From the NCBI GenBank assembly GCA_010093485.1, contig MU001502.1, positions 1,694,057 to 1,758,056 of the forward strand: a stretch of 64,000 nt of DNA, written 5' to 3'. The position numbers and the translations under genes were made by a program. Below, in pieces: positions 45,532 through 57,114 of the stretch. This stretch comes from Karstenula rhodostoma CBS 690.94 (taxonomy: Eukaryota; Ascomycota; Dothideomycetes; Pleosporales; Didymosphaeriaceae). Position 1 is the first letter of the stretch. Every line of letters starts with the position of its first letter. The notes beneath the pieces were generated by a model that was not told where the DNA came from, did not search any database, and saw nothing but the letters and a program-made list of their open reading frames with translations.

Positions 45532-47208
45532 ATGGCATCTACACGCCGCCAGTCGTCAACTGTATCAACCGCGTTATGGAAAAACCAAATATTAGCGCAG
45601 GCTTCAAGAACACCAGTGCAGGCATCAAGCTACCCAAGAGCTTCGCGTTCGTTCATCGGCGCCATCCACAACGTTCGAGCTACAAGCGGCTTATTCGAGA
45701 ATGTTAATAATTTCTCACAAACTACGGATGCTATTGTGTATGAGTTTTCATCGAAACAGCCGTTGAGGGACAGAAAGCTCGATGAAAACTCGGGTCCGGG
45801 ATATCTGCAGGTCAGCGCCTGTCCCAGTTTATGGCATCGAATGAAGTTAACATTCGAGTAAGGAGGTTATTCAGAATAAGAGATCAAGCGACCAAAGACT
45901 ACGGTTCATGTATGAGTATTAGCACAAGTACATGATATATCGCTAACATTAGAAGCTTTTGCTTTTTGGAGCAAGTACCAAACTCCGAACAAACCAATTT
46001 CAGGTGTCGGCTCTCTTTGAGCGCGGCATTCGCAAAGCAGCTCATGGCTACATTTGATGTTACACCGCAATTCAGCGGCACTCTATTGGGAGAGCCTGAC
46101 TACGGAGCACCTGGAGATTTTGCCACCTTTGATGAGAAGGGCAACATTGAGAAGATGGGTACATACACACTGACTTCTTTTTGGCAAATTCAGAAGGCTC
46201 AACTGACATCGCATCAGAGTTCTGCTGTCAGCAGCCGCGCTGGGCTATCCATAAGAGACTTACTCCATGGTGCGTTTACATGACGCACTCCTACGAAGAC
46301 AGAGCCACAACCTATATCGTCGCTTGCGACAAGCACCAAAGCCGCCTCGACATCGTGAAAGAGCGACTCTCGGATATACTAGCCGCAGGTTCAGCAAATG
46401 GGAAGTTTCTAAGCGACTCTTTCAATCCTTTTTTTCTCCACTTACTCATAACTCAAGAAGTTTTCCTCGACGCTGTACCAGAGATCACCAAATTGCGACA
46501 TCAGCTCTACGGTGCACTCGACAGGGTGGATGAATACGCAGCCAAAACTGAGAGCGAGCGAGAAAAGAAAGAACTTGAAGATCTAACTATCAAGTTGCAC
46601 ATCGTATCGCAAGAGTCAGACCGCATGTATGCCAACGTGAGTATGTCGAGCATGATACTACAACGCATGATACGAGCGCATGATCGATATCAAGACAGCG
46701 TGAGCAAGGACGCGTCGAAGAAAGACTCGGTAGTCAAGACGGACGATGCGCTCCACTACATGTTCGATAGCATTGAGAGCCAGCAAAGATGGCTGAATAG
46801 CTACAAGTCGCGGAAAGACATTGCGATGAATCTGGTGGGTGAATCGTCCTCTGTTCATATGACTACATGCTTATGATTCGAGTCAAGGTCTTCAATCTAG
46901 TTACCCAGCAGGATAGCTCCACCAGCACGACAATCGCCCGCGAAGCCAAAGCAGATGGATCCGCCATGCGAACTATTGCTACCTTGACCATGGTGTTCTT
47001 GCCAGGGACTTTTGTGTCGTCTGTGTTTAGTATGCCGATACTAGGGGGTGTGCATTGGCGACTCTATGTTGCTATCACGATTCCCTTGACGCTTCTCGTT
47101 TTCGTGACTTGGTGGATGTGGCAGAACTTTGCATCTTTGAGAAATAGGTTGGAAAAGCTCGCTCGAAGGGTGCGTGGAAAGCGGGCTTCTGCTAGGTATC
47201 AGCCATGA
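45532..47208 (+). CDS. CorA-like magnesium-transporter family membrane protein
   Basis: A four-exon model: 45532-45857, 45953-46158, 46218-46834 and 46888-47208, about 489 residues. Intron 1 is GTAAGG..CGCTAACATTAG and intron 3 GTGGGT..GTCAAG. Intron 2 is ambiguous: donor 46159 with acceptor 46217 (59 bp) is preferred, but an acceptor at 46193 also keeps frame with only 35 bp. The large N-terminal domain is soluble and ends in a long charged helix (LDRVDEYAAKTESEREKKEL). Two C-terminal membrane helices follow (IATLTMVFLPGTFVSSVFSM and WRLYVAITIPLTLLVFVTWW). The GMN loop motif of true CorA channels is absent: the loop reads FSMPILGGVHW. This is common in the large fungal accessory group of CorA-like proteins, whose transport role is unproven. 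Confidence 0.75.
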
Positions 47209-47921
47209 GAATGGGGGAAAGGCAGTGAAAGATTCTTTCCGTATGTTATGTATGCTAAGTTAGGGTCTGCAAGACTAACGTCGTATGCAGCTCACAGAGT
47301 TTGATAACAAGACTATAGTAGAGCATTATGGTTGTTTTACTCATCTGTCTTGTATTGTTATCTACCCAGGGTAAGTGTAGTGTAGAGAAGGCTGTCATTC
47401 TACATCAACTACTAAGCTCAGTAAATATACAGATTAGCGATCATAGTGCATCGAGGATCATCCTTCTAAGACTGCTTTATCGTACGCCGCCTGCCTGAAT
47501 ACTTTTCACCATGGTTTGCCCAGGTTATCGGCCTAGTGGCGGTGAGATACGTTTATGGGCGTTCCGGGCAGTATGGGTGGTGCCGTCGGCGCCTCCACCT
47601 ATGCCTCGCGCCGGTCGTCATGCTCCCGAAGCCGAAATACAATCCGCCGACGTTTTTTGAGTGCCTGAGCTTTCCGTTATATGTCCCTAGTTCACATAAA
47701 AACAAGCCAGAAGAAAGGTGCTTATATATTCCTGCCAGTGCGCTGACTTTGCTGTAATTCCGTCCTGCGAGCACAACTATCCGCCGCTGCCGCCATATCC
47801 TTGTAAGCTTGGACAGGATGGGGGTTGAGTGGTCATTGTTTAGACAGTCAAAGCGGTTGGTGTTGGATGCGTGGTAAGAGCATTGTACTGGCATATTTAT
47901 TCTGTCGCTGGGTAATCTTTC
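47209..47921. other. AT-richer intergenic region
   Basis: 713 bp between the CorA-like gene and the 5S rRNA gene; no protein gene recognised. Confidence 0.4.
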
Positions 47922-48040
47922 ACATACGACCATAGGACACTGAAAACTAGGCTTCCCGTCCGCTCAGCCATATATAAGCAGTGTACCGGCGGATCAGTAG
48001 TTGCGTGGGTGACCAGCAGCGAATCCCCGCTGTTGTATGT
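47922..48040 (+). rRNA. 5S ribosomal RNA
   Basis: A 119-nt sequence with fungal 5S rRNA marks. It starts ACATACGACCATAGGACAC and ends GTTGTATGT, which pairs with the start to form helix I. Internal conserved blocks are GAAAAC, GCTTCCCGTCCGCTCAGCC (loop A / helix III side) and AGTAGTTGCGTGGGTGACC, AGCAGCGAATCCC (internal control region, box C). A run of T follows at once (TTTTTATTTTT), the RNA polymerase III terminator. Single dispersed copies outside the rDNA repeat are usual in filamentous ascomycetes. Recognised by comparison in memory with Neurospora-type 5S; it looks complete. Confidence 0.93.
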
Positions 48041-48668
48041 TTTTATTTTTGAATAGGCGGTGTAGTGGTGGAGTAGAGTGGAGCTGGGGTTGAAGTTTTT
48101 TTGCCGAACAGCGCTACGTACTAGTGTTCGACCTACGCTAATTCCCTTTTTATTACTTCTCTATCTAGAGAACTGTAGAGTCTGTCGCTGTATGTTTTAG
48201 CTTTCATATGGAGCGGTGGGCTATAGTTTCTGGACCTACTTGATGCCCACTTTTTGCCCACCTATATTTACCTAGGACGCTAAATTTTTCCGATCTAGCG
48301 CAGGTGCTTTAGTTATTCTAAGTGCACTATTGGTCACCAAAACATAGAACCGTTTCCTTGCGCCGTGTCTCTGATTGCAACGAGGGAGGCTATAGGTCTT
48401 ACATCTAGCCACGATACGTACAGGCTAATAATTATTCCTTCATTACTACAGCCTCACTCCTAAAAAAACCTTCGCAGTTGAATCTGGGGCAGATGGAAAC
48501 AAATTATTGCCGATCGCAGCAACCAAAGGAGATTTGAAGTGATTCGGAAACTTAAAATGTCACCGTTAGGCAAAGTCTCCGATAACGTCAAGGTATATAT
48601 GAAATAAAATAGAACACACAGCAATACACATCCATAAACGCAAAGACACACTTAACATTTCTGGAACC
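48041..48668. other. Intergenic region with pol III terminator T-run
   Basis: The first 10 bases are the T-rich 5S terminator. The rest is AT-rich upstream sequence of the NmrA-like gene; no other gene is recognised. Confidence 0.5.
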
Positions 48669-49547
48669 ATGGTTGGCCTCGAAATCCTTGTTGTAGGGGC
48701 TACCGGCAAGCAAGGACATGCGACTATCGCAGCACTCGAAGCATTGCCCCCGCAAACCCCACCGATTCGGATCTTCGCTCTTACACGATCTTTGACCTCA
48801 CCTAAAGCTCAAGCTCTTCAAGAAGAGTTTCCGAGCATCGAATTGGTGAGAGGAGATCTAGCGGAGCCTCAGCCTATCTTCAGTTTGCATCCAAGCATCA
48901 CCTCGGTCTTCCAAGTTACCGTCCCGCCGAACGATGAACAACAAGCGCTCCCGATGATCGACGCGGCATCTGCCCATGGCGTAGCACACATTGTATTCAG
49001 CAGCGTCGATCGAGGTGGCGAGAGCGTCAGCTGGGAAAACGCAACGACAGTTCCACATTTCGCGGCGAAGCATAGGATTGAGTTGTACCTGAAAGAAAAG
49101 ACACGTGGCACTCACACTGAGTGGACAATTTTGAGACCTGCGGGCTTCATGGATAACTACAACCCCGACCTTTTTGGGAAGATGATGGCTGGGCTATGGG
49201 CCACAATGCAGGCCGATAAGAAAATGCAGCTTGTGAGTGTGAAGGATATCGGAATTGTTGCAGCAAGTGTGTTGACCGATGTAAAAAGATGGAAGGGAAG
49301 AGCTCTGGGTATAGCTGGAGATGACTTAACCTTCGCACAGGCGGATGCTATATTTCAGACAGTACGTGGACATGGGATGCCTCGAATCTGGGATATTCCC
49401 AGTCGTGCATTGAGGTGGGTAGTGGATGATGCGCAGAAAAGTATGGATTGGTTTGAGAAGGAAGGATTTAGAGTAGACGTGGAGGTACTCAAGGCGGAAG
49501 GTTTCGAAGTTCAAACCTTCGAGCAGTGGTTGAGCTGTTCTAAATAA
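48669..49547 (+). CDS. NmrA-like NAD(P)-binding protein
   Basis: An atypical short-chain dehydrogenase of the NmrA/HSCARG group, intronless, 292 residues. The Rossmann glycine motif is at the N-terminus (ILVVGATGKQGHATIAALEA). It is followed by ALTRSLTS, the basic stretch that often favours NADP, and VRGDLAEPQ. VAHIVFSSVDRGGES and WTILRPAGFMDNYNPD are typical. The catalytic Tyr-xxx-Lys of classical SDRs is not present, as in many NmrA-like proteins, so it may be a redox sensor or a reductase for a small metabolite. The start follows a consensus-like ACCATGG. Confidence 0.92.
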   Translation: MVGLEILVVGATGKQGHATIAALEALPPQTPPIRIFALTRSLTSPKAQALQEEFPSIELVRGDLAEPQPIFSLHPSITSVFQVTVPPNDEQQALPMIDAASAHGVAHIVFSSVDRGGESVSWENATTVPHFAAKHRIELYLKEKTRGTHTEWTILRPAGFMDNYNPDLFGKMMAGLWATMQADKKMQLVSVKDIGIVAASVLTDVKRWKGRALGIAGDDLTFAQADAIFQTVRGHGMPRIWDIPSRALRWVVDDAQKSMDWFEKEGFRVDVEVLKAEGFEVQTFEQWLSCSK

Positions 49548-52345
49548 TAATAAACCAATGATTTGTTTTGGGTTTCCTCGTAACGAGGACAGAACATCGG
49601 TATGGATCACTTTGCTCCATCAAAGCCAGGTGATCTAACGTGTCTTTCGTTACGGTATGGGGACGTGGAAACAGCAATGGACCATGGCACTTAATATCTT
49701 GTATCCTGGATATAGTATTTAGGCAACAAATTGTAACGCGAACCTAAGCTGGGAACTGTTATACGTAGTCCTATATGCTTAGTAGCTCTCGGTCCGCCAG
49801 AGAAAACAGATGGTCTATAAGAAAGCACAGACGTCGAACGGACGAGAAGGGCCTGTTGTACAAGTTTTCTACTATTTTTAACTTTTACCTCGCAACGGAC
49901 GAGTAAAAGCATTGTCCATTACTAACATTCGAAGATGTTCAGAGACGTTTTCTCACACCCTCGACAAAGCTTTAGGTGACGAGAACAGCACTGCAAGATC
50001 TAGCAGTAATGAGCATTTCACTAGACAGACGAGCATGGTTAAGCCTGACAGTCCAGCACCCCTTATAAGTTATAGCTCAATCATACTCTTTAAGAGAGAT
50101 TTAGTTACTATCGCAACGGCACGAATTTTATATAAACAAACCCCCTTTAACCTAATGCATGCAATTCTTCTACAGTTTAAAGTATACTACCAATCCACGC
50201 CGTCGCCTCCCCTTGGCTACACCTTCCCCTCACATCACCACCTACCCGTCCATCCATCAGCCACACCCCCTCCACACACAACCCACGTAAGCCGCACTAT
50301 CAATCGATGAACCCGTCCCTCCCCAATCCGCCACCCCATCATCGTATCCCCGACGCACCCCTGCCCTACTCACTACAAAGAAAATCCCGGATCCGTATCA
50401 CCTACACGGCCACGTTCAATATCCGCAATTCAGCACCGCCGCTCTTTTAAGTTGAAAGGGAGAGAGTCATACATAGTGGAGGTGCGCGTTGGGCAAGCGC
50501 AAGTGCAAATATAGAAATATCCCGAAAGCGACAGCTGTGTCAAACCTTGCACCAGTAAACACCCCATCCTATCCTATCCTATCCTATGGCACCCCGCCTC
50601 GCTCGCTCGCTCGCTGCCAAATACAGAATACTATTGGTATTAGTAAAGGAAAGGTGTTTATGTACGCTGGATGGTGTTATACAGCGCAGGAGAGTTACGC
50701 TGCACAGCCAGCTATACCATACCAGGGCGCAATGTGCCTGCTCTCCTCTACACAGCATACATTGCGCGTAGTCCACAGCCACAGCCATAGTATAGTATCT
50801 AGGTACGTCTCCAGCGGCAGACAAAATACAAAATACAAACTACAAAAACCCCCATTATCCAGCCACCCTCCCCCATCGCAGCCCTCCAGATCTAGAATGA
50901 CTCAACCATCCACACAACGCAACCCCAAGCTATGCAAAATATTGAATTCCCCTCACTCATCTGATCTCATCTCATCTCATTTCATCTCATCCCGCCTCGC
51001 GCAAACGCATGTGACTGCACTAATACCTTCCTTTCCCATCCCATCCCATCCCATGATGGGATGCTAGGCTCAGGCTGGAGAATAATAGGTAGCTTGCGGG
51101 AGGGAGCGAGATGATGGAAATTTGGATTGGGTGGGGCGGCGGCGCGGGTGGCTGCGTTGCGTTGGCTGCGTTGGCTGCGTTGGATCATCATTTCCCCACA
51201 GTGCAATTGCCAATAAACACCATTGCGTTGCCGTGCTCGTCAGCATTTCCCTTCTGGCCTAGCTAGTGACATGTTTTTGCACGGCCAAATCTCGCTTTGG
51301 GGCAAAAATCCAACGGACGGACGGACACTGGCACCCAAGTCCGGACATGGGCATGGGCATGGGCATGGGGGCGTTTCCTCTCGCCTGCGCGGCGCGCTCA
51401 TGCACCCCCCGTTTCACCCTACGCGACGATCCGTTTCAGCACCACCGCCCGCTACACCGCATTGGGGGGAAGGAATCGTAAAAGCAGCGCGGGCCACGAC
51501 GGCGGCGGGGATCCGGAGATCCATACGTGCAGGAGGACTGTTTGAAAGTCGATCACATCTTCATTGTCTGTCTCTGCTGGAGATCCCAATCCGCGCCCCA
51601 GCTCAGGAGACGAGACGAGACGGGACCCGTCTCCTCCCTTGCACCTATCCAATCCCACAGAGCGTCCGCCTACCCAATCGACCATACAAAAGAATAAACG
51701 CCGCCCTAGGTAGAGAGAGGCCGTGTTACATGGTATATAAACAAGCAGCCCTCTGGCGAAAAGATAAAAGTAGAGTAGATAGCGAAAGCGTATGAAAGAG
51801 AAGATTAGAAACATGTGTAGCGTTGCGAAACAGAAGCCATCTCGACATGAGACTGCGTGCGTTTCAGCAGAGGACAGACACATCCAACCATAACAGTGCC
51901 AAACACGTCGTATCCACGTGAACATCAACAAGCCTGTCCGTTCCGTGCTGCGTCTGCACTGTCGAAGTTTTGGGAGCCCAAACACCGATTTGTGCGGGAC
52001 GCAAAGGACCGAAAAAAAAAGTCTCCGAATCGAAAGTGTCAAATGGGGAATCCGAGAAAGATATCCGTAGTGGGCCCTATTAATTGCCGGCGCTTTTAGG
52101 GTGGTATTTGAAGGAAATAAGATGCGCGCGTGCCGAAGGTTGCGGGAATAGTGAACCGAAGAAGATCAAACAGATCGCTGGAGGCGACCAAAAGCAAGGA
52201 AATCCGGGGTGCCGTGGAAACAATACGAGACGTAGTAAGCGAGTGCCGTGTCCGTGGACGTCGAGAAACCATCAAAACTCCATGCGCGCCGTGAGGGATG
52301 CCTCGACATGAATAAGAAACCACCGTAGCGAGCCCAAAACAGGTA
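49548..52345. other. 2.8-kb gene-free region with many short tandem repeats
   Basis: The left part (to about 50160) is AT-rich with no recognisable gene. The right part is rich in simple repeats: TATCC units (50568-50586), CTCAT units (50958-50992), CCATC units (51037-51053), TGCGTTGGC units (51150-51182), and GGGCAT units (51347-51370). No protein gene is supported; open frames such as 50489-51067 are made of these repeats. Confidence 0.5.
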
Positions 52346-53822
52346 TCACGAATGGAACAGGTCCCAAGCCCTCGCGCAGAGGGAGATGAATTCTTCCTTT
52401 TTCCTGTGCTGGGTCTCAGGGGAGTCGCGGGGCTCGCCGAAAGGCCCAGGGCGTGCATGTTGTCGGCCCAGCGGCGGAGTTCCCATGTCGCGCTCATACT
52501 CGTCTCGGCCTCGTCTCCTGCCGCTGCCGCTGCGGTGCAGATCGGCGTTTGGTGGGTAGGCTTGAGAAGAGTTCTTGCCGGGCATGGGCGACGGCGGCGT
52601 TGGGGGCTGGTGACCACCGTAGTGAACAATGCGAGGCAGAAGATCCTCACGACCGCCAGACAGGGTCTGGACGGCTTCCTCGGCAGACTTGTACTCTCGC
52701 GGGCGGGAAGTCAGCGGCGGCTGGTGGTGGTGTGGCGGGGGGAAGCCCGGGGATGGAAGAGGCGGCTGCTGGTTCGAGTGGGACGATGTGCCAGGGCTGT
52801 TGGTGTACATGCCTCGGCCCGTACCGAGCGGCTCCGGGAAGACGTCTGCAATGGGCGGCAGTCTGTTGCTGGTCTGCTGCGCTGGGACGTGGTGGATGTG
52901 GGATGTCTGGGAGAGATTCGAGGGGCCATTGGCGAGCTGGCGGGACGGTGGCATGTTGTTGCGGAGGCCGGTGAAGGACTGGTTGATGGGGGCAGACTGG
53001 ATCACTCGCTCGTTTGCAAACTGCGAGTGCGAGGGAGGGGCGATGGTAAGACCCGGCGGGGGGCCCTTCCTCTTGGGCGTCTTCAGCGGGCGTCCGAACG
53101 GGCTCATGTCCTGCTGGCGGGAGTCGTCGTCGGGTGGACCGCTCTTGGGACCGCCCTTCTGGCGGGCCTCTATGATCTGCCTCTGCCTTTCTCTTACGTC
53201 CATGCTCCTTTGCAGCTGCTCACGCATCGAGGGGTCGTTTGTGTGGAAGCCCGGAGACAGGCAGGCGATGCCAATGTCGACGCCCGTGGACAGGCCGGCG
53301 GGGCGTGCGGTGAGGGCGCCCGAGGCGTGGACGACGTGGGAGCTGGAGAGATTCAGGCGGCTGGGGCGGTGGCGCGAGTTTGGCATGTCGGGCGACGAGG
53401 GCTCCTTCTTCACGACGATCTTGGGTGCGGGGCCGCGTGACCTGCTGGAGGAGGGACGGTTAGAGAAGCCTCTGCGGCTGGGAGGAGACATTGAGGTGTT
53501 GGGCGGAGTGAGCGGAGCGGAGGTGGGACTGATGGAGGAGGAGGGTTGGCGGAAAGAAGAAGAGGAACGAGACGAGTAGGTCGAAGACATACGAAAAAGG
53601 TGAAGGCTTTCCCTCCGCTCTCTGGGGCGCGGCGCTGGAGCCATCACTGGAGGAGGTAGGTGAAGCATTGTCGGCGGCGCGGTGAGAGAGCTTGGAGTTG
53701 GGCGTCACGGTGTGTGGAGAGAGGGCGTTGGGCGCGATGGCAGCATATACTCTCGCGGGCCCCGGCTCGAGCACGGGCGCGTGTGGAGCGGGCACAGGGG
53801 GGGCAGCGACGGCGGTGGTCAT
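52346..53822 (-). CDS. Disordered Pro/Ser-rich protein of unknown function
   Basis: Two exons are preferred: 53822-53593 and 53471-52346, joined over a 121-bp intron (GTATGT..CCGCAG), giving 451 residues. Alternatively the gene starts at ATG 53590 and is read straight through the putative intron; both models share everything from GFSNRPSSSRSRG on. The protein is low-complexity, but two blocks look conserved and ordered: GVDIGIACLSPGFHTNDPSM followed by REQLQRSMDVRERQRQIIEA, and the C-terminal KKEEFISLCARAWDLFHS. KKEP and several basic clusters suggest a nuclear location. Promoter-side DNA is very repeat-rich. I do not recognise the family. Confidence 0.65.
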
Positions 53823-54320
53823 GGTGGTGTCGTAGGTCGAGGGGCTCGGTGTGAAAGAATAGATGAGAAGGAGTGTCGCAGCGTGCTTGGGGGGCCGTCC
53901 CGCTACACCAAAGGTATGAAGAGCGGCGGTGCTAACCCAGTCGGCGCACGTGCAACGGGGGGCGCCTGCGCAAACAAACGGCGGGCGGGCACTGCGAAGG
54001 CGCAGCAGTGCGGCTCAGGGTGGAGCGCAGATTGCACGGCGAGAGGACTAACGACGCTGAGAGAAAGACACAAAGGCCGACAAGAAGAGGCACGGCGGGA
54101 GGGATGGATCTTGACTAAAAATGGCACTGCACTGGACTGGCGGACGGCGCACGGCTGCGAGGACCCATGCATGCAGGTGCAGGAGCAGGTGCAGGGCGCT
54201 GGGGCGGGTGCTGGGGCGGGTGCTGGGGCGGGTGCGGTGCTGTGCTGGGTGCTGGGTGCTGGGTGCTGGGGTGCCCGTCCAGGCGCGAGCGAGCGAGGGT
54301 AGCAGTGTCTAGCAGCAGCA

Positions 54321-54380
<60 letters not shown>

Positions 54381-57114
54381 GCAGTAAGAGGTGGTATCTA
54401 GTCCCTACGACGTACTGGCCCAGCCGCCCGCCAGCACAACACGCCGCACACGGTCCCGCTGCTTTACTGTGTAGAGGGACGCTGCCAGTGAAGCAGTGAT
54501 TCGCATGCAGCTGCCCAACGGCGCCAATCACCGCTCGCGTCCAGCGTTTCATGCAGTTTGACCAGCCCGGAAGCAGCGCTGCGCTCGGAGCCCTCGAAAC
54601 GCACCGTGCCAGTCGCCAAATTGCATGGACCGTCGTTCATGGCACGCCGCTACGCCAAGGTTTCAGCGCAACACCACCACCACCACCACCACCACCAGCA
54701 ACACGCCGCGCCGCGCCGTCTGCTGAACGCTGAGCGGCCAAGTCGTCAATCGTCAATCGTCAACACCGAGCCGAACAGACCCTGGCCGCGATTCCGCCGC
54801 CGCTCCGTGTGCCAGTGCTCACTGCTCATCATCATCACTGCTCACTGCTCATCGTCATCACTGCTCACCCAACCCATCGCTCACCATACCCACCATGCTC
54901 ACCAAGCTCACGTCTGAGCGCATGCCCGGATCGCCGCTACCGTCCTTTGCGGCATCGATTCGCCAGGGCGGATTGCGCACCCCTCCAGCACCGAGCTAGA
55001 CCTTAGCACCGTCGCAACAAGCGCGAGATGCCCTTTCCTTTGTGCTGGCCCTGCTGCGACTGGGATGGCTAGCCGCCTATCCTATCCTCCAGCTCCGCAC
55101 CTATAACACCGACCTACACGCTTCACGCATCACGCATCACGCGCAAATTTTCCTGAGACAGTCCGCCTGCTAATCCTCTCCACGCCTGCTTCACCACCTT
55201 CCTCGCAAGACCTCGGCTTCGCCTTGCCCGCTTCTCCTCTGCTTCTAGCCTCGCTTCTGGAACCACTGTCTCCAACTCGTGCACCACACCCTCTCGTTGA
55301 TGCCTTCGGGAAACGCTGGCCACAACAAAATTTCCCTGTCCTATTGCCTGCTTATGCACACTAAAACCCTCCCCGTCGGTTGAAACATCATGCGTCCGAC
55401 GGTCAGCTTGACCGCCGGCGACGTGTGACAGCCCAACGATGCCCGGACTTTGGTGACGGCCATGCCCCTCACCTCTGTCTCTGTGATTTACGACCACGTC
55501 CTCTCTGCAGATCCTCTCCACTGAAATGACATGCTCCTCGACATCATTACCCTAAGCATCGCTTTGCCATCGATCCCTTCTCCCTTCATTTATCCTCGGC
55601 CGGGGAAATAATCGTCAGGTACGGAATACTGCTAGCCCGTAGACAGCCGGGCCAGACCCTGGGCCGGAAATGGATAATTGAACGGCAGCGAAACAACGTC
55701 TTCACAAACCACCTCTGCCAATCAGCCGGCCGAGGGAGCAGACAAGGCCAATCGGCCTACCGTGCCAATATACCATGTCTCGGAGTATCTACCTTTTGCG
55801 CCAACGCCTAGGGCTGGATGGTAGCATCGCAGCACGACGGATACAGTACATGCCAATGTGGCGAAAACCGCTAGAGCTTGCGAATGCGGACAGTAAATGT
55901 TGACTTCTACGGTACTGTACCAGCGCTGCATCTCGCCCACGGCGCTGGATGCCTGTCACTTCTCTCAACATCGCTCACCCTGCCACTCATCCTTGCGCCC
56001 CACACCCGCGCCTTCGGATACCCACGCCACGAACAACGTCGAGTACCGCCTGCAATATCGATAGCGCGAGGCGACGCGACTTACCGCATCGCGAAGACGT
56101 CGTAGCAGCATTTCCGCCGTGTCATTTCGCGTGCGGGTCGCGCGTCGCGTGCACACAGGACCCGCGTTGGACTACCTCTCCCGACAATCTACCAATGGCA
56201 AAATACATGCCCGCGTCACATTTGATCTGCAAGATATACAACCGCTCTACATGAGAAGCACACAACCACAGCTGCTATGGTCGTCCCTGCATCCTCCCAC
56301 TCCAAACCGCGCCATTGCCCCCAACCTTCTTCCAACCTCAACCAAACTCATTTCACCGTCCCCACCCCCCCGCGCCGTGTCCCTCCTAACCCATTCAAGC
56401 CTCGCCCTCGCGCTCTCCATTCTCCATGTGCATATACCGTACCACGCACCCCGTCCCCTTCCGTGCGTCGCACAAATACATGCGCGTGTGCCCCGCGTTG
56501 CACGGGGTGGAACCGCATGGTGGTCGAGTAGACGGCGCGCGCGGGGGTGACAACGTTCATGCGGGGGGATGTTTTGGGTGCGGCTTGCAGGTGGGCTTCC
56601 GAGGGTCTCCTGCTGATGAAAGATTGGCTGGTAAGTGTATTGCTTTGAGCGTCGCATAGGATATATCTCCCAGTCCAGCGCTTTCCGACAAGCAGCATCC
56701 GGCCGCGCGAGCTCCATCTGTGGTTCACAACGCCAGTAGCAACGTGACTTCCTACTACGATTTCATATCGGTGTTCAACTTTGAAATAGAGAACGAATGG
56801 CTTTTCATTAGAAATTATAATCGTGTAGTCAGAGGTGGTTTGCTCTGCTTTTGTTGTAGTCGGTACAACGATGCCAGCATCTCATCTCATCTCGTCTCAT
56901 CTCGTCTCGTCTCCCTAGCATGGCTTTCTTTCAAACGACCAAAATGGCCCAAGGCGGCCGCGTATCATACAAAACAGCGAGAAACTTTTCCAAGTCCATG
57001 CATGTGGGCGCTAAAGGAGTCTACCCTGAAGAAAGGAAGAAAATAAGTCTATCGCGAAACGAACATGCAACGTAGAACCCAAGCGTCAATCCGAACCCAT
57101 CCCCCGGGCTACAT
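53823..57114. other. 3.3-kb gene-free region with satellites
   Basis: Contains GCTGGGGCGGGT and GGTGCTG units (54198-54270), the TAGGCGG array, CACCAC (54674-54699), GCTCA/TCATCA units (54818-54872) and CTCAT/CTCGT units (56880-56920). Open frames here have no recognisable protein features. It must contain the upstream region of the gene at 53822 and the 3' region of ERG3. Confidence 0.5.
54321..54383. repeat. GTAGGCG 7-bp tandem repeat, nine copies
   Basis: Nine head-to-tail 7-bp units (GTAGGCG), the last with A for G. Perfect repetition suggests recent slippage. Confidence 0.95.

Noticed and set aside
52352..53579. Long plus-strand frames (362 and 316 residues) opposite the disordered-protein gene
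   Set aside because: They are shadows of a GC-rich, low-complexity gene; the minus strand has the conserved-looking blocks and splice sites.
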